Both the position numbers and the translations under genes were made by a program. This document shows, piece by piece, positions 54,282-64,000 of a DNA stretch of 64,000 bases. The stretch comes from Deinococcus sp. AJ005 (GTDB lineage: Bacteria; Deinococcota; Deinococci; Deinococcales; Deinococcaceae). The number at the start of each line of letters is the position of its first letter. Position 1 is the stretch's first letter. A model generated the notes under the pieces. It saw nothing but the letters and a program-made list of their open reading frames with translations. It was not told where the DNA came from and did no database searches. The stretch lies in NCBI RefSeq assembly GCF_009017495.1, contig NZ_CP044990.1, positions 1,755,001-1,819,000 on the forward strand, given 5' to 3'.

Positions 54282-54688
54282 CGGACAGGCTGACGGGCGT
54301 CAGTGTTCATACCACCATTCGCGTGCGCTACGCCGAGACCGACATGATGGGCGTCGTTCACCACGCCACCTACCCGGTGTGGTTCGAGGTGGGCCGCAGT
54401 GACCTGATGCGCGAGCTGGGCTTGCCTTACACCGAGATTGAGGCACGCGGCTACTACCTGATGCTCTCGGGCTTGAACGTGGAATACCGCCGCGCCGCCC
54501 GCTACGACGACGGGTTGGTGGTCACCACCCGCATCTCAGCCCTCCGCAGCCGCACCGTGACCTTCGTGTACGAGGTCCGGCGCGGCGAGGAACTGCTGGC
54601 GACGGGGGAATCGCGGCATATTGCCACCAACAAGCAGTACCGCCCGGCGCGGATGCCAGACGACGTGATCGCGGCGCTGGGCGGCTGA
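54278..54688 (+). CDS. YbgC-type acyl-CoA thioesterase
   Basis: The protein has 136 residues. A hotdog 4-hydroxybenzoyl-CoA thioesterase-type domain: [23 protein letters not shown] holds the catalytic Asp of the YAETD motif. It starts with GTG overlapping the rbfA stop, so it is translationally coupled to rbfA. The substrate is unknown. Confidence 0.88.
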   Translation: MTDRLTGVSVHTTIRVRYAETDMMGVVHHATYPVWFEVGRSDLMRELGLPYTEIEARGYYLMLSGLNVEYRRAARYDDGLVVTTRISALRSRTVTFVYEVRRGEELLATGESRHIATNKQYRPARMPDDVIAALGG

Positions 54689-54741
54689 GCCAAGGGAGAG
54701 AGGCCAGGGCAAACTGCTGAAAGCACGGCCAATACGGTGGC

Positions 54742-54774
54742 CCCTCTCCCCCGCTGCCACAGGTGGAGAGGGGA
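54742..54774. terminator. Hairpin between convergent thioesterase and PIG-L genes
   Basis: CCCCTCTCC/GGAGAGGGG (9 bp) with a 15-nt loop, followed by AAAA on the plus strand. It lies between the 3' ends at 54688 and 54809. The lack of a T tract after the stem on either strand makes termination uncertain. Confidence 0.45.
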
Positions 54775-54808
54775 AAATACACGCCCCCCCTTTCCATAAT
54801 CCAGACAA

Positions 54809-55564
54809 TCAGTCCAGATAATCCCGCGCTTTCAAGTGGCTGGCGCGCAGGTTGAAGCGCTCGGCGTACTTGACCCCGGCCAGACGTCCGGCTCCGGCGC
54901 GGCCCTCGCGGAACAGTTCGTCGGTCCATTGCCACTTATAGAAGTCGCGGTAGTACGAGGCGATGGCGGCAGCGGTTTCCAGCGTGTCCTCAATGTCCAC
55001 GAAGACCTCGGGATAGGGGCTGGCCGGGGCGAAATACTGGTAGAAGCGAATCGGATCGCGCCACGCTTCCAGACGGCGCACGTCCTCACCGCTTTCCACC
55101 GCGTCATCGCCACTCAGATCGGGGGCGGGGGGCATAGGCTCGCCGCCGCCCTGCTCGTTGACGATCTTGGGAATGCGGGCCAGCGTGATGGCATCAAAGG
55201 CGATCTTGGCGGTCATGCGATGATCCGGGTGCGGATGATCGTCGCTCCAGGTGATCACGGCGTTGGGGCGGAAGGTGGCGTACAGCTTTGCCAGTTGCAA
55301 CGCCTCGTCGCGGTGTCCGGTCATACGGCTGTCGCCCATGTCAAAGAAGTGGTACTGCGCGCCAATTTTCTCAGCCACCCAAGCGCCATGCTCTCGCCGG
55401 ATGCGGGTGACTTCCTCGTGCGAGGTGTCGCCAAACTGGCTGGCGAGTTCGCCCAGCGTCGTCCAGACCAGCATGATCTCGTCGCCGCGCGCCGCGTGTT
55501 TCGCCAAGGTTCCAGCGCAACCGATCTCGTCATCCGGGTGGGCAAATACAGCCATGATTCGCAT
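54809..55564 (-). CDS. PIG-L family deacetylase
   Basis: The protein has 251 residues. Zinc-dependent N-acetylglucosamine deacetylase fold: AHPDDE (H9, D11-D12, E13) and the DDHPHPDHR segment supply the zinc ligands and base. Related enzymes make bacillithiol (BshB) or mycothiol (MshB). Deinococcus makes bacillithiol, so a BshB-like role is possible, but no other bsh gene is adjacent. TATCCT at 55572-55577 is 7 nt before the ATG (leaderless). Confidence 0.85.
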   Translation of the reverse strand: MRIMAVFAHPDDEIGCAGTLAKHAARGDEIMLVWTTLGELASQFGDTSHEEVTRIRREHGAWVAEKIGAQYHFFDMGDSRMTGHRDEALQLAKLYATFRPNAVITWSDDHPHPDHRMTAKIAFDAITLARIPKIVNEQGGGEPMPPAPDLSGDDAVESGEDVRRLEAWRDPIRFYQYFAPASPYPEVFVDIEDTLETAAAIASYYRDFYKWQWTDELFREGRAGAGRLAGVKYAERFNLRASHLKARDYLD

Positions 55565-55616
55565 GGGGCACAGGATAGACCCATCTCGCACAGTCAGGTC
55601 CCGGAAGCTGGGACGA

Positions 55617-56078
55617 TCAGCGTACGAAGCGGATGCTCAGGGGGTAGTGGTACGGCTGCCCGGCGCTGACCCGCACCACCGCCACGATCATGAAGATGAA
55701 GGGGATGATGCTCAGCAGCAGCAGCAGCGGTACAAAGAACACGAAGAAGGCGGCGAAGGTGCCCAGAAAGGCAAAGGCCCCGAAATCCTGCGCTCCTGCC
55801 GCCGTGCCCAGCGCCCCGCCCAGGATGCCCAGACTGAACAGCACAAAGGCCAGAATGCCAATGAGAACGCCATACAGCCACATGCTCAGTTGAAAGTTCA
55901 GCGCCTCCTTGCCCTGCTGGTCCAGCGCCGGGCTGCGGTCCCGCAGGGCCAGCCACGCCACCAGCGGCCCCAGCACATTGCCCAGCGTGGGCAGCAGAAA
56001 GCCCGCCAGTGGCGACAGATGCGTCAGGACCGCCGGGGTGCGGTCAGCTTCGGGAATGGCGAGTGCGGTGCGGGTCAT
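55617..56078 (-). CDS. DUF4870 membrane protein
   Basis: The protein has 153 residues. The family segment LTHLSPLAGFLLPTLGNVLGPLVAWL is followed by DQQGKEALNFQLSMWLYG and two more hydrophobic stretches (about 85-105 and 112-140). The function is unknown. The frame is open far upstream to 56621, through rnhA. I place the start at ATG 56078 because the family begins there and TACTGT lies 5 nt before it. Confidence 0.82.
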   Translation of the reverse strand: MTRTALAIPEADRTPAVLTHLSPLAGFLLPTLGNVLGPLVAWLALRDRSPALDQQGKEALNFQLSMWLYGVLIGILAFVLFSLGILGGALGTAAGAQDFGAFAFLGTFAAFFVFFVPLLLLLSIIPFIFMIVAVVRVSAGQPYHYPLSIRFVR

Positions 56079-56117
56079 ACTTGACAGTACGCGGCCCCCC
56101 TGCCTACAGTTCCGTGG

Positions 56118-56684
56118 ATGACGCGCCCCCGAACTTCCTACCCCAAAACTGCCGCCCGCAAAGCGCAGGACAAAGCGCGTGACCTGCTGCCCCTGAAAGC
56201 CGGAATCCAGCCCTCTGTGCCAATTGATGGCCCGATTGCTGGAAACGCCGTGGACCTGTTCAGCGACGGCGCATGCGACACGATGGCCGGGCATGGCGGC
56301 TGGGCCTGCATCCTCCGCACCGGAGAGCATGAGCTGGTGCTGAGCGGCAATGAGGCAGGCACCACCAACAACCGTATGGAACTGCGCGGTCTGCTGGAAG
56401 GACTGCAAAGCCTTAAACGGCCCTGCCAGATCCGCGTGATTACTGACAGTCAGTATTTGCGTAAGGCATTTACCGACGGCTGGATTCTGAACTGGCAGCG
56501 CAACGGCTGGAAAACGGCGAGCAAGGAACCCGTCAAGAATCAGGATTTGTGGGAGGCGCTGATTGGGCAGGCCAAGACCCACGCCCTGACCTTCATCTGG
56601 GTCAAGGGCCATACGGGACACGGCGAGAATGAGCGCGTGGACGAACTGGCCGTGCAGGAGCGCAAGAAACTCAGGGCGCAGTGA
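56118..56684 (+). CDS. rnhA: Ribonuclease HI with an N-terminal extension
   Basis: The protein has 188 residues. The catalytic core starts near residue 44: Asp50 in VDLFSDGACD, Glu88 in NNRMELRGL, Asp110 in VITDSQY and Asp175 in ERVDELAV. It removes RNA from RNA-DNA hybrids. A 43-residue basic N-terminal tail (PKTAARKAQDKAR) precedes the core and could bind nucleic acid. TACAGT at 56105-56110 is 7 nt before the ATG (leaderless). The 3' end overlaps the GNAT remnant by 14 nt. Confidence 0.9.
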   Translation: MTRPRTSYPKTAARKAQDKARDLLPLKAGIQPSVPIDGPIAGNAVDLFSDGACDTMAGHGGWACILRTGEHELVLSGNEAGTTNNRMELRGLLEGLQSLKRPCQIRVITDSQYLRKAFTDGWILNWQRNGWKTASKEPVKNQDLWEALIGQAKTHALTFIWVKGHTGHGENERVDELAVQERKKLRAQ

Positions 56685-57073
56685 GGGTGCAGAGGTATCT
56701 CCGATTTCCCCCTCTGACCGGAGCCTCCGCGATTTTGAACCCGCTGCGACGGTAGAAGTCCACCGAAGCGTCGTCCGTTTCTGCCGTCAATTGCAACAGA
56801 TTCAGATGCGCGGCGATAGCGTGGAGCAACTCGCACCCGTAGCCTCTGCCGCATGCATCCAAACGTGTACCGATGTGCAGGACTTCCGCCGTCCAGAAAC
56901 TTGCAGGCCCGCCGCGCTGACGATTTGACCGCCAACTTCCCAGACAAAAAGCCGCCGCTCCGGGTCCGTCTGGTAAGCCTCCAATGTGCGCTCAATCCGG
57001 GCTGGATCGGGGAACATGGCGCGGCTCAGGAGGGCAGCAATTTCGGGGGTCAGGGGGGGGCGGGATGCAGCAC
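56671..57073 (-). pseudogene. Frameshifted GNAT acetyltransferase
   Basis: Two overlapping minus-strand frames together make one GNAT protein. The N-terminal part has LFVWEVGGQIVSAAGLQV. The C-terminal part has LHIGTRLDACGRGYGCELLHAIA (acetyl-CoA motif) and ASVDFYRRSGFKI. The frame changes near 56885-56905. A second shift seems to lie in a run of eight C just after the probable GTG start at 57073, which is 4 nt after the TMEM175-like stop. Either the gene is dead, it is switched by the C tract, or the assembly has errors here. Confidence 0.7.
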
Positions 57074-57077
57074 GGAA

Positions 57078-57680
57078 TTATTCTCCGATACCCTCAGCTT
57101 CAGCCAGCACGCGTTCAATGCGAGGGTCTGGAATCACCCAGCTCAGGCCCACGCACAGCAGCAAAATACCTGCCATATACGCCGCTGTCTGCCCCAGCAA
57201 GGGCAGAAGAATGGCGACGATATACACTACCGTGGACACCTTTTCCTTGGTGCCGCCCTTGACGGCCCGCGCCAGCAGGGTATTGCTGGTGTCGGCGCGA
57301 ATCAATGACTGTTGCAGCAGAACATACGCCACGCCGCACATCACCAGATCAAAGGCGTACACGCTGATTGGGGTGGGCGCGAAGTGGCTTTCTCCCACCC
57401 AGGCGGTGAGCCACGGCAACAGCGAAAGCCAGAACAGCAGGTGCAGATTGCCCCACAGTGCCGCGCCGTTCACCCGCTTGACCGCCTGAAACATGTGGTG
57501 ATGGTTGTTCCAGTAATTGCCGATATACAGAAAACTGACGACATACGCCAGAATCTTGGGCCAATCCTTGAACAGATCACCCAGTTCATGGCCTTCCGGC
57601 ACAGCCAATTCCAGCACCATGATGGTGATGATGATGGCGAGAACGCCGTCTGAGAATGCTTCTATTCGGCCTTTATTCAT
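57078..57680 (-). CDS. TMEM175-family potassium channel-like protein
   Basis: The protein has 200 residues with six hydrophobic helices. The signature GRIEAFSDGVLAIIITIMVLEL (the conserved FSD in helix 1) identifies the DUF1211/TMEM175 family, K+-selective channels in bacteria. ASN-rich YIGNYWNNHHHMFQ follows in helix 2. I prefer the ATG at 57680. An in-frame ATG at 57749, 10 nt after a TATTCT hexamer, would add 23 residues. Confidence 0.87.
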   Translation of the reverse strand: MNKGRIEAFSDGVLAIIITIMVLELAVPEGHELGDLFKDWPKILAYVVSFLYIGNYWNNHHHMFQAVKRVNGAALWGNLHLLFWLSLLPWLTAWVGESHFAPTPISVYAFDLVMCGVAYVLLQQSLIRADTSNTLLARAVKGGTKEKVSTVVYIVAILLPLLGQTAAYMAGILLLCVGLSWVIPDPRIERVLAEAEGIGE

Positions 57681-57805
57681 ATGCTTGCGGTTTCCGTCAT
57701 GTGTCCATCTCCCTGAACGCGGCCCATCAGCTCCGAACTGACGGCCCATCTTCTTTCGCAGAATAGATCACAATGCAGAACGGCGGCATGACAGCGGAAG
57801 GCATG

Positions 57806-57834
57806 AAAAAAGCCAGCCCCGCTTGTGGGCTGAC
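57806..57834 (-). terminator. Terminator of the suf operon
   Basis: On the minus strand CAGCCC/GGGCTG with a 7-nt loop is followed by GGCTTTTTT, 37 nt after the sufD stop. Confidence 0.8.
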
Positions 57835-57870
57835 TCTGGAGAACTTGAGAATGTGGTGTAGAGCTGGAGC

Positions 57871-59219
<1,349 letters not shown>

Positions 59220-59223
<4 letters not shown>

Positions 59224-59636
59224 TGTTCCTCCTGTCGCCAGTCCGCGAGGTGCAGACCGGGAATACGTTGAAAATGGTTGGTGTTGCGGGTGATGAGGGT
59301 GGCTCCGTGGCGCAACGCGGTGGCGGCAATCAGCAGATCAGCGTCGTCAATGAGCGTGCCTGCCCCTCTGAGTTGGTGGTGAAGCAGGGCGGCAATATCG
59401 GCGGCTTCGCGGTCAAAATCCAGAATGATATGACCAGACAGCAAGATGTCAAGGCGTTGCAGACGGCGGGCGTGTTCCGGCTTGAGCAGACTGCGGCGGG
59501 CCTCATAACAAACAGTGGCAGGTACAGTGACCACATCGTTCGTTAGTGCCGCCTGATACTGGCGAACGGCCTGCGGCTCCAGCTTTTGCAGCGCGATCAG
59601 GATATTGGTATCCAGAGCCAGCACTTTAGGTATCAT
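59220..59636 (-). CDS. vapC: VapC-type PIN-domain toxin
   Basis: The protein has 138 residues. The PIN acidic residues are D9 in LALDTNIL, E45 in TVCYEARRS, D100 in IDDADLLIAATA, and N118/N120 in TRNTNHF in place of the usual fourth position. It is an RNA nuclease toxin. It starts inside vapB (11-nt overlap). Its stop overlaps the sufD ATG, so sufD translation may be coupled to the toxin gene. Confidence 0.87.
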
Positions 59637-59844
59637 CCTCAGCAGGGGCGGTACGCCACGGACGGCGCTTCGTTCCCTCATCCCACGCTGCCTGCTCCTC
59701 TGGCGTCCAGTCTTCGGCAAAAGCTTGAAGGGCTGCCATCTGCCGGGCGACATACTCCTGCCGCTCAATGACTTTAACGACTTCCTCAAAGGCAGAGTCG
59801 CTCAGTGTCTCAAGTTTGGCTTTTGCTTCTTCCCGCGTCGTCAC
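59626..59844 (-). CDS. vapB: VapB-type antitoxin
   Basis: The protein has 72 residues. It has a helical N-terminal half (MTTREEAKAKLETLSDSAFEEVVKVIERQ) and a Trp/Glu-rich C-terminus (EDWTPEEQAAWDEGTKR) that would bind the PIN active site. No DNA-binding motif is obvious from the sequence. The start is GTG with a GGAAGGAGG site. It is paired with vapC on the basis of position and size. Confidence 0.72.
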   Translation of the reverse strand: MTTREEAKAKLETLSDSAFEEVVKVIERQEYVARQMAALQAFAEDWTPEEQAAWDEGTKRRPWRTAPAEDDT

Positions 59845-59904
59845 CTTGCCTCCTTCCGATCTTGCCTGCCCTTATTGCTGACCCCATGCATGTGCTTTGG
59901 CTGG

Positions 59905-60036
59905 GGAAATCCCTCAGTCTGCTTCGCAGCCAGCTCCCCTCAAAAGGGAGCCAGGAAGCGCAGAAGACTGTGCCACCCAGCAGTCACCTTGCCTCCCTTC
60001 TAAGGGGAGGTGGCCCGAAGGGCCGGAGGGGTTTCC
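59905..60036. repeat. 132-bp palindromic intergenic repeat, copy 2
   Basis: Begins GGAAATCCCTC and ends GAGGGGTTTCC. It shares the CAGCTCCCCTCAAAAGGGAGCC arm and the CCTTGCCTCCCTTCTAAGGGGAGGTGG arm with the copy at 32726-32860. It lies within the suf operon between the broken zinc-ribbon gene and vapB. Confidence 0.7.
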
Positions 60037-60106
60037 TACGCCTAAGCTTCCAGCCCTCGCAGACAGATGCCAAGATTGCTCGTGAACGAGAGAGATCAGG
60101 AAGCTA

Positions 60107-60403
60107 TCAATCTAAGCTGAGACTGCGGCCATGAGTGCGAATCACGTATTCAGCCGAAACATTATGGCTGGGCAAAGGCATCCGGCACTTGACACATTGC
60201 CCTTTGTTTTCACTTAAATGAGTGCCGAAGCGTTTTGCGTCAGCGATATCAAAATCTGTTCACCGCCGCAAAAGCCGTATCCAATCAATTTTAGACGGAG
60301 ACTTCCGCAGTTCTGCCGCAAGAGAGGTTCGCTCATCCGAAGTTAAAACTGGAATAACGACGTAGCCTCTACATTCTGGACAATCAACCCTGGAAGTCTC
60401 CAC
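60107..60403 (-). pseudogene. Zinc-ribbon / L7-L12-like small protein split by an in-frame TGA
   Basis: A GTG at 60403, 4 nt after the sufB stop, opens a frame of 47 codons ending at TGA 60260-60262. The same frame then continues for 50 codons to TGA 60107-60109. Read together it gives a CPEC pair, a helix-turn region SKIDWIRLLRR-stop-TDFDIADAKRF that follows the L7/L12 C-terminal pattern (K-I-x-x-I-x-x-x-R-x-x-T-x-x-x-x-x-x-A-K), and a CVKC pair. The Cys pairs could bind one zinc. The sense of both halves argues for one gene with a point nonsense mutation. GC content is below average. Confidence 0.6.
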
Positions 60404-60407
60404 TGAA

Positions 60408-61814
<1,407 letters not shown>

Positions 61815-61834
61815 GTTGACTCCTTGAAGATGGA

Positions 61835-62560
61835 CTACTTGAGTTTTTTAAGCACTGATTCAAAGTGATTGAAAACACTGGCAGCCGCAGTGGGCGAGGA
61901 CTCGTCGTAATCAATACTAATAACTTTGCCTAATGGCACAGTCGTTAGAACTGCTTTTGGAACTTTTCCGAGATCCCGCACTTCAGCCAGCCAGTTCCAG
62001 CCTCTCTGCAAGCTCACATCCACTCTCATTTCTGAGTAGACTGATTTATCGGACTCTGTGGTACTGCATTTAACCTTACCAATGATTCTCAGTGGTTTAT
62101 CACTGTACATCATGGTCAGATTCACCAGATCGTCTTTTGAGCCTTGATCCGTCGTATTCACCACAGCAGACGGACCGAATTCAATAAATCCGTCTTTTGT
62201 TCTGGCACGGAGAATGGAATCAAAGCGGCCATATCTCAGATCGATCTGAGCGGCAGAAAATGTCAATTTGCCGCTCACTGGTTTGCAGCCGAGGGTAAAA
62301 TACTCTTCAGCCGGAAGGAAGTCATACTCGTAGTTTGGGACGGGATCGCCAAGTAAGACAGTGAACTTGCCGTCTGCACCCACGGTGTTGAAAGACAGGC
62401 CAACATGCGGAACGTCGGTGATGACCTGCACTGGGCCACGATTCCAACCCTTGAGCTGAAGGGTGACGCTGGGTGCTGCCGAGGCGAAGGCCGCGAGGTT
62501 CAGGACGGAAAGCACAAGGAAAACCTTGTTCCGCTTCAACACTCGCGTTCTTCTGCTCAC
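61835..62560 (-). CDS. Secreted orphan protein inserted between sufC and sufB
   Basis: The protein has 241 residues. The N-terminus is basic, with a signal peptide core ([16 protein letters not shown]). The mature part is beta-rich with three or so cysteines and ends in a lysine-rich helix. No family was recognised. The start is GTG overlapping the sufC stop (GTGA), so it is translationally coupled to a cytoplasmic ATPase with which it has no evident link. GC content is lower than in sufC or sufB, and AAT/ATA-type codons are common, which suggests acquisition. Confidence 0.7.
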   Translation of the reverse strand: MSRRTRVLKRNKVFLVLSVLNLAAFASAAPSVTLQLKGWNRGPVQVITDVPHVGLSFNTVGADGKFTVLLGDPVPNYEYDFLPAEEYFTLGCKPVSGKLTFSAAQIDLRYGRFDSILRARTKDGFIEFGPSAVVNTTDQGSKDDLVNLTMMYSDKPLRIIGKVKCSTTESDKSVYSEMRVDVSLQRGWNWLAEVRDLGKVPKAVLTTVPLGKVISIDYDESSPTAAASVFNHFESVLKKLK

Positions 62561-63327
62561 GCCGTTGCCAGTTCCTTGACCCAGTCGTAGCCCTGTGCGT
62601 CAAGCTTCTTGGCCAGTTCGGGGCCGCCGCTCTGCACCACTTTGCCGTCCACAATGATATGGACCTTATCCGGCACGATGTAATCCAGCAGGCGCTGGTA
62701 GTGAGTGATGATCAGGCCACCGAGGTTCTCGCCGCGCATGGAGTTGACGCCATTGGCAACCACCTTCAGAGCGTCCACGTCCAGACCCGAATCGGTCTCG
62801 TCCATGATGATGTAGGTAGGTTCCAGCATCAGCATTTGCAGAATCTCGTTGCGCTTCTTCTCGCCGCCGCTAAAGCCCGCGTTCAGATAGCGCTCGACGA
62901 TGCTCTCGTCCCAGTCCAGGGTCTTGAGGGCCGCCAGCAACTTGCCGTAGAACTCGGTGAACGATACTTCCTCACCCTCTTCCTTGCGGGCCTGCATAGC
63001 AAGGCGCAGGAAGTTGGCAATGGTGACGCCGGGAATCTCGACGGGGTACTGGAAGGCCAGGAACAGGCCCATGCGGGCGCGTTCGTCGGGTTCCATTTCC
63101 AGGATGCTCACGCCGTCGACCAGAATGTCGCCCTCGGTGACGGTGTATTCGGGATCGCCCACCATGACTTTGGCCAGGGTGCTTTTGCCGTTGCCGTTCG
63201 GCCCCATCACGGCGTGCAGCTCGCCGCGCGGGATGATCAGGTCAATCCCCTTCAGGATGGGCAGATCGCCCACGGAGGCGTGCAGGTTACGGATCTCGAT
63301 CTGATACGGCTGTTCGGTCTGGGTCAT
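62557..63327 (-). CDS. sufC: Fe-S cluster assembly ATPase SufC
   Basis: The protein has 256 residues. ABC ATPase that drives SufB-SufD. Walker [10 protein letters not shown] (42-50), ABC signature FSGGEKKR, Walker [13 protein letters not shown] and the switch His in [10 protein letters not shown] are present. The start is ATG 63327 with an AAGGAG site. The frame is open for 31 more codons to 63420, but those lie in the structured leader and start only 3 nt after the -10 element. Confidence 0.96.
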   Translation of the reverse strand: MTQTEQPYQIEIRNLHASVGDLPILKGIDLIIPRGELHAVMGPNGNGKSTLAKVMVGDPEYTVTEGDILVDGVSILEMEPDERARMGLFLAFQYPVEIPGVTIANFLRLAMQARKEEGEEVSFTEFYGKLLAALKTLDWDESIVERYLNAGFSGGEKKRNEILQMLMLEPTYIIMDETDSGLDVDALKVVANGVNSMRGENLGGLIITHYQRLLDYIVPDKVHIIVDGKVVQSGGPELAKKLDAQGYDWVKELATA

Positions 63328-63360
63328 ACTTGGCTCCTTGTCAGAACGTTCTCTTGGCTG

Positions 63361-63393
63361 GCGGACCCGTATGCAGAAAAGCTGGTGGTCCGC
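63361..63393 (-). promoter_or_regulatory. Stem-loop in the sufC leader
   Basis: GCGGACC and GGTCCGC arms (7 bp) enclose a smaller CAG/CTG pairing, 35-65 nt before the sufC ATG. It could be a regulatory RNA structure. Confidence 0.4.
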
Positions 63394-63397
63394 TTCT

Positions 63398-63412
63398 TGA
63401 GAATGATTCCTA
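63398..63412. promoter_or_regulatory. Fur-like site near the suf start point
   Basis: TGAGAAT-G-ATTCCTA has the 7-1-7 layout of a Fur box, with a good left half (6 of 7) and a weak right half (4 of 7). It lies just downstream of the predicted start point. Confidence 0.3.
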
Positions 63413-63423
63413 CTTACCATGCC

Positions 63424-63452
63424 ATTTTAGCCGCTTGGGCCATTAAAGTCGA
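63424..63452 (-). promoter_or_regulatory. Candidate promoter of the suf operon
   Basis: Minus strand TCGACT, a 17-bp spacer and TAAAAT (63424-63429). It would give a leader of about 90 nt. Confidence 0.45.
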
Positions 63453-63645
63453 GTGCATTGGTGTGGATTGATGGACGGTGAGGATGAGCAGTGAGGCGAG
63501 TGTCCATCTCAGCGAGACCCACTGCCTCTGCTGGGCGGAAAGTGCCTCTGGGTAGCCCCCCACTCCGCTTACTCCCCTGAGCGGGTAAGACAATTCACCC
63601 CTGTTTTCATGCTTGTCACGCGCCCGCGTGCTACCCGTGTAGACA

Positions 63646-64000
63646 ATGAATGTCCTTGATCTCATCCGCGCCGCTGGCCCACTGCTGTGGGTTCTGATTG
63701 CCCTGTCCTTATACGTCGTGTACCTGAGCGTGGCGCGGGCACAGGCCTTGTCCCGGCTGGGGCGCAATGCCGACGCGTTAATCGAGCGGGCGCGGGCCAT
63801 CACGGCGGAAAGTGGCCCGGCGGCGGCGCTGGCCGAGGTGGACCGGGCCGGACAGTCCTCGCCGGCCATCAACGTGCTGCGGGCCGGGCTGGGCCGCGCA
63901 GACCGGGGGGTAGACGCCGCCGGAGCCGCCATGCAGTCCGCCCTACTGGCCGAGGACACGCGGCTGTACGCGGGTCTGAGTGCGCTGGGCACCGCCGCGC
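63646..64000 (+). CDS. MotA/TolQ/ExbB-family protein, 5' part only
   Basis: The frame runs off the right edge; 118 codons are visible. The N-terminus MNVLDLIRAAGPLLWVLIALSLYVVYLSVARA is the first transmembrane helix of the ExbB/TolQ fold. The following helical stretch ALIERARAITAESGPAAALAEVDRAGQSS and the second-helix approach (INVLRAGLGRA) fit the family. ExbB proteins use the proton motive force to energise outer-membrane transport or cell-envelope motion. Its start is divergent from sufC. Confidence 0.72.
   Translation, partial: MNVLDLIRAAGPLLWVLIALSLYVVYLSVARAQALSRLGRNADALIERARAITAESGPAAALAEVDRAGQSSPAINVLRAGLGRADRGVDAAGAAMQSALLAEDTRLYAGLSALGTAA

Noticed and set aside
60260..60262. Selenocysteine codon in the split zinc-ribbon gene
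   Set aside because: The TGA falls in a charged helix-turn, not at a redox or Cys position, and I saw no SECIS-like hairpin just after it. A nonsense mutation is simpler.
63328..63420. 31-residue N-terminal extension of SufC
   Set aside because: The frame is open, but it begins 3 nt after the -10 hexamer and covers the leader hairpin. SufC proteins start at the MTQTEQ position, which has an AAGGAG site.

Overview
The window is one contiguous piece of a high-GC bacterial chromosome that I would place in the genus Deinococcus. The evidence is the family content (a DdrA/Rad52-like protein, a YmdB/DR1281-type phosphodiesterase, sufC-sufB-sufD in that order, LysM and SLH-free envelope enzymes) and, above all, the promoter style. 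More than twenty genes have a TANNNT -10 hexamer only 5-8 nt before the start codon and no Shine-Dalgarno site. That is the signature of the leaderless mRNAs reported to be abundant in Deinococcus. The species cannot be named from this sequence. I see no rRNA, tRNA, CRISPR array, prophage or intact transposase.

Layout. 1-6.8 kb: a truncated DinB-like gene, a cobalamin/iron-type binding protein, a cytochrome c, an SppA-like S49 peptidase, a divergent DdrA/Rad52-like protein and a penicillin-acylase-family hydrolase. 7-12.8 kb: a complete carboxylate uptake locus, with a CitA/CitB-type two-component system divergent from a tripartite tricarboxylate transporter (tctC, hairpin, tctB, tctA). 13-20.6 kb: a class A penicillin-binding protein, ttcA, ygfZ with a small membrane protein, the sirC-like/hemA tetrapyrrole pair, and a DUF2721 protein. 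20.8-34 kb: mixed housekeeping and envelope genes (metallophosphoesterase, flavin reductase, GH10-like protein, SOD-like lipoprotein, LysM-M23 peptidase, PaaI thioesterase, aat, serA, OYE reductase, GNAT, trhO, DUF305, a histidine-bearing membrane protein). 34-40.5 kb: an accessory patch with a DUF433 gene and its broken duplicate, a secreted Ig-like protein, an AT-rich orphan gene, mfd, a higBA toxin-antitoxin pair and a 36-residue membrane protein. 40.5-57.7 kb: usp, ymdB, ppc, nitrilase, a PSP1/RicT-like protein, pepF, a VWA protein, a LysM-phosphodiester glycosidase, rbfA-thioesterase, a PIG-L deacetylase, rnhA, a frameshifted GNAT and a TMEM175-type channel. 57.8-63.5 kb: the sufCBD Fe-S assembly operon, which is interrupted by a secreted orphan gene, a broken zinc-ribbon gene, a repeat element and a vapBC pair. 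The right edge cuts an ExbB/TolQ-like gene.

The most unusual signals are the following. Two very short leaderless cistrons (13 and 5 residues) have stop codons that overlap the start codons of rbfA and the class A PBP. The suf operon has been colonised by four foreign pieces, with the vapC stop overlapping the sufD start. Two 136-137 bp copies of a MITE-like element lie 45 kb apart. A 47+50-residue zinc-ribbon/L7-L12-like reading frame behind sufB is split by a single in-frame TGA. A small leaderless single-pass membrane protein of 36 residues is divergent from the DUF1345 gene.
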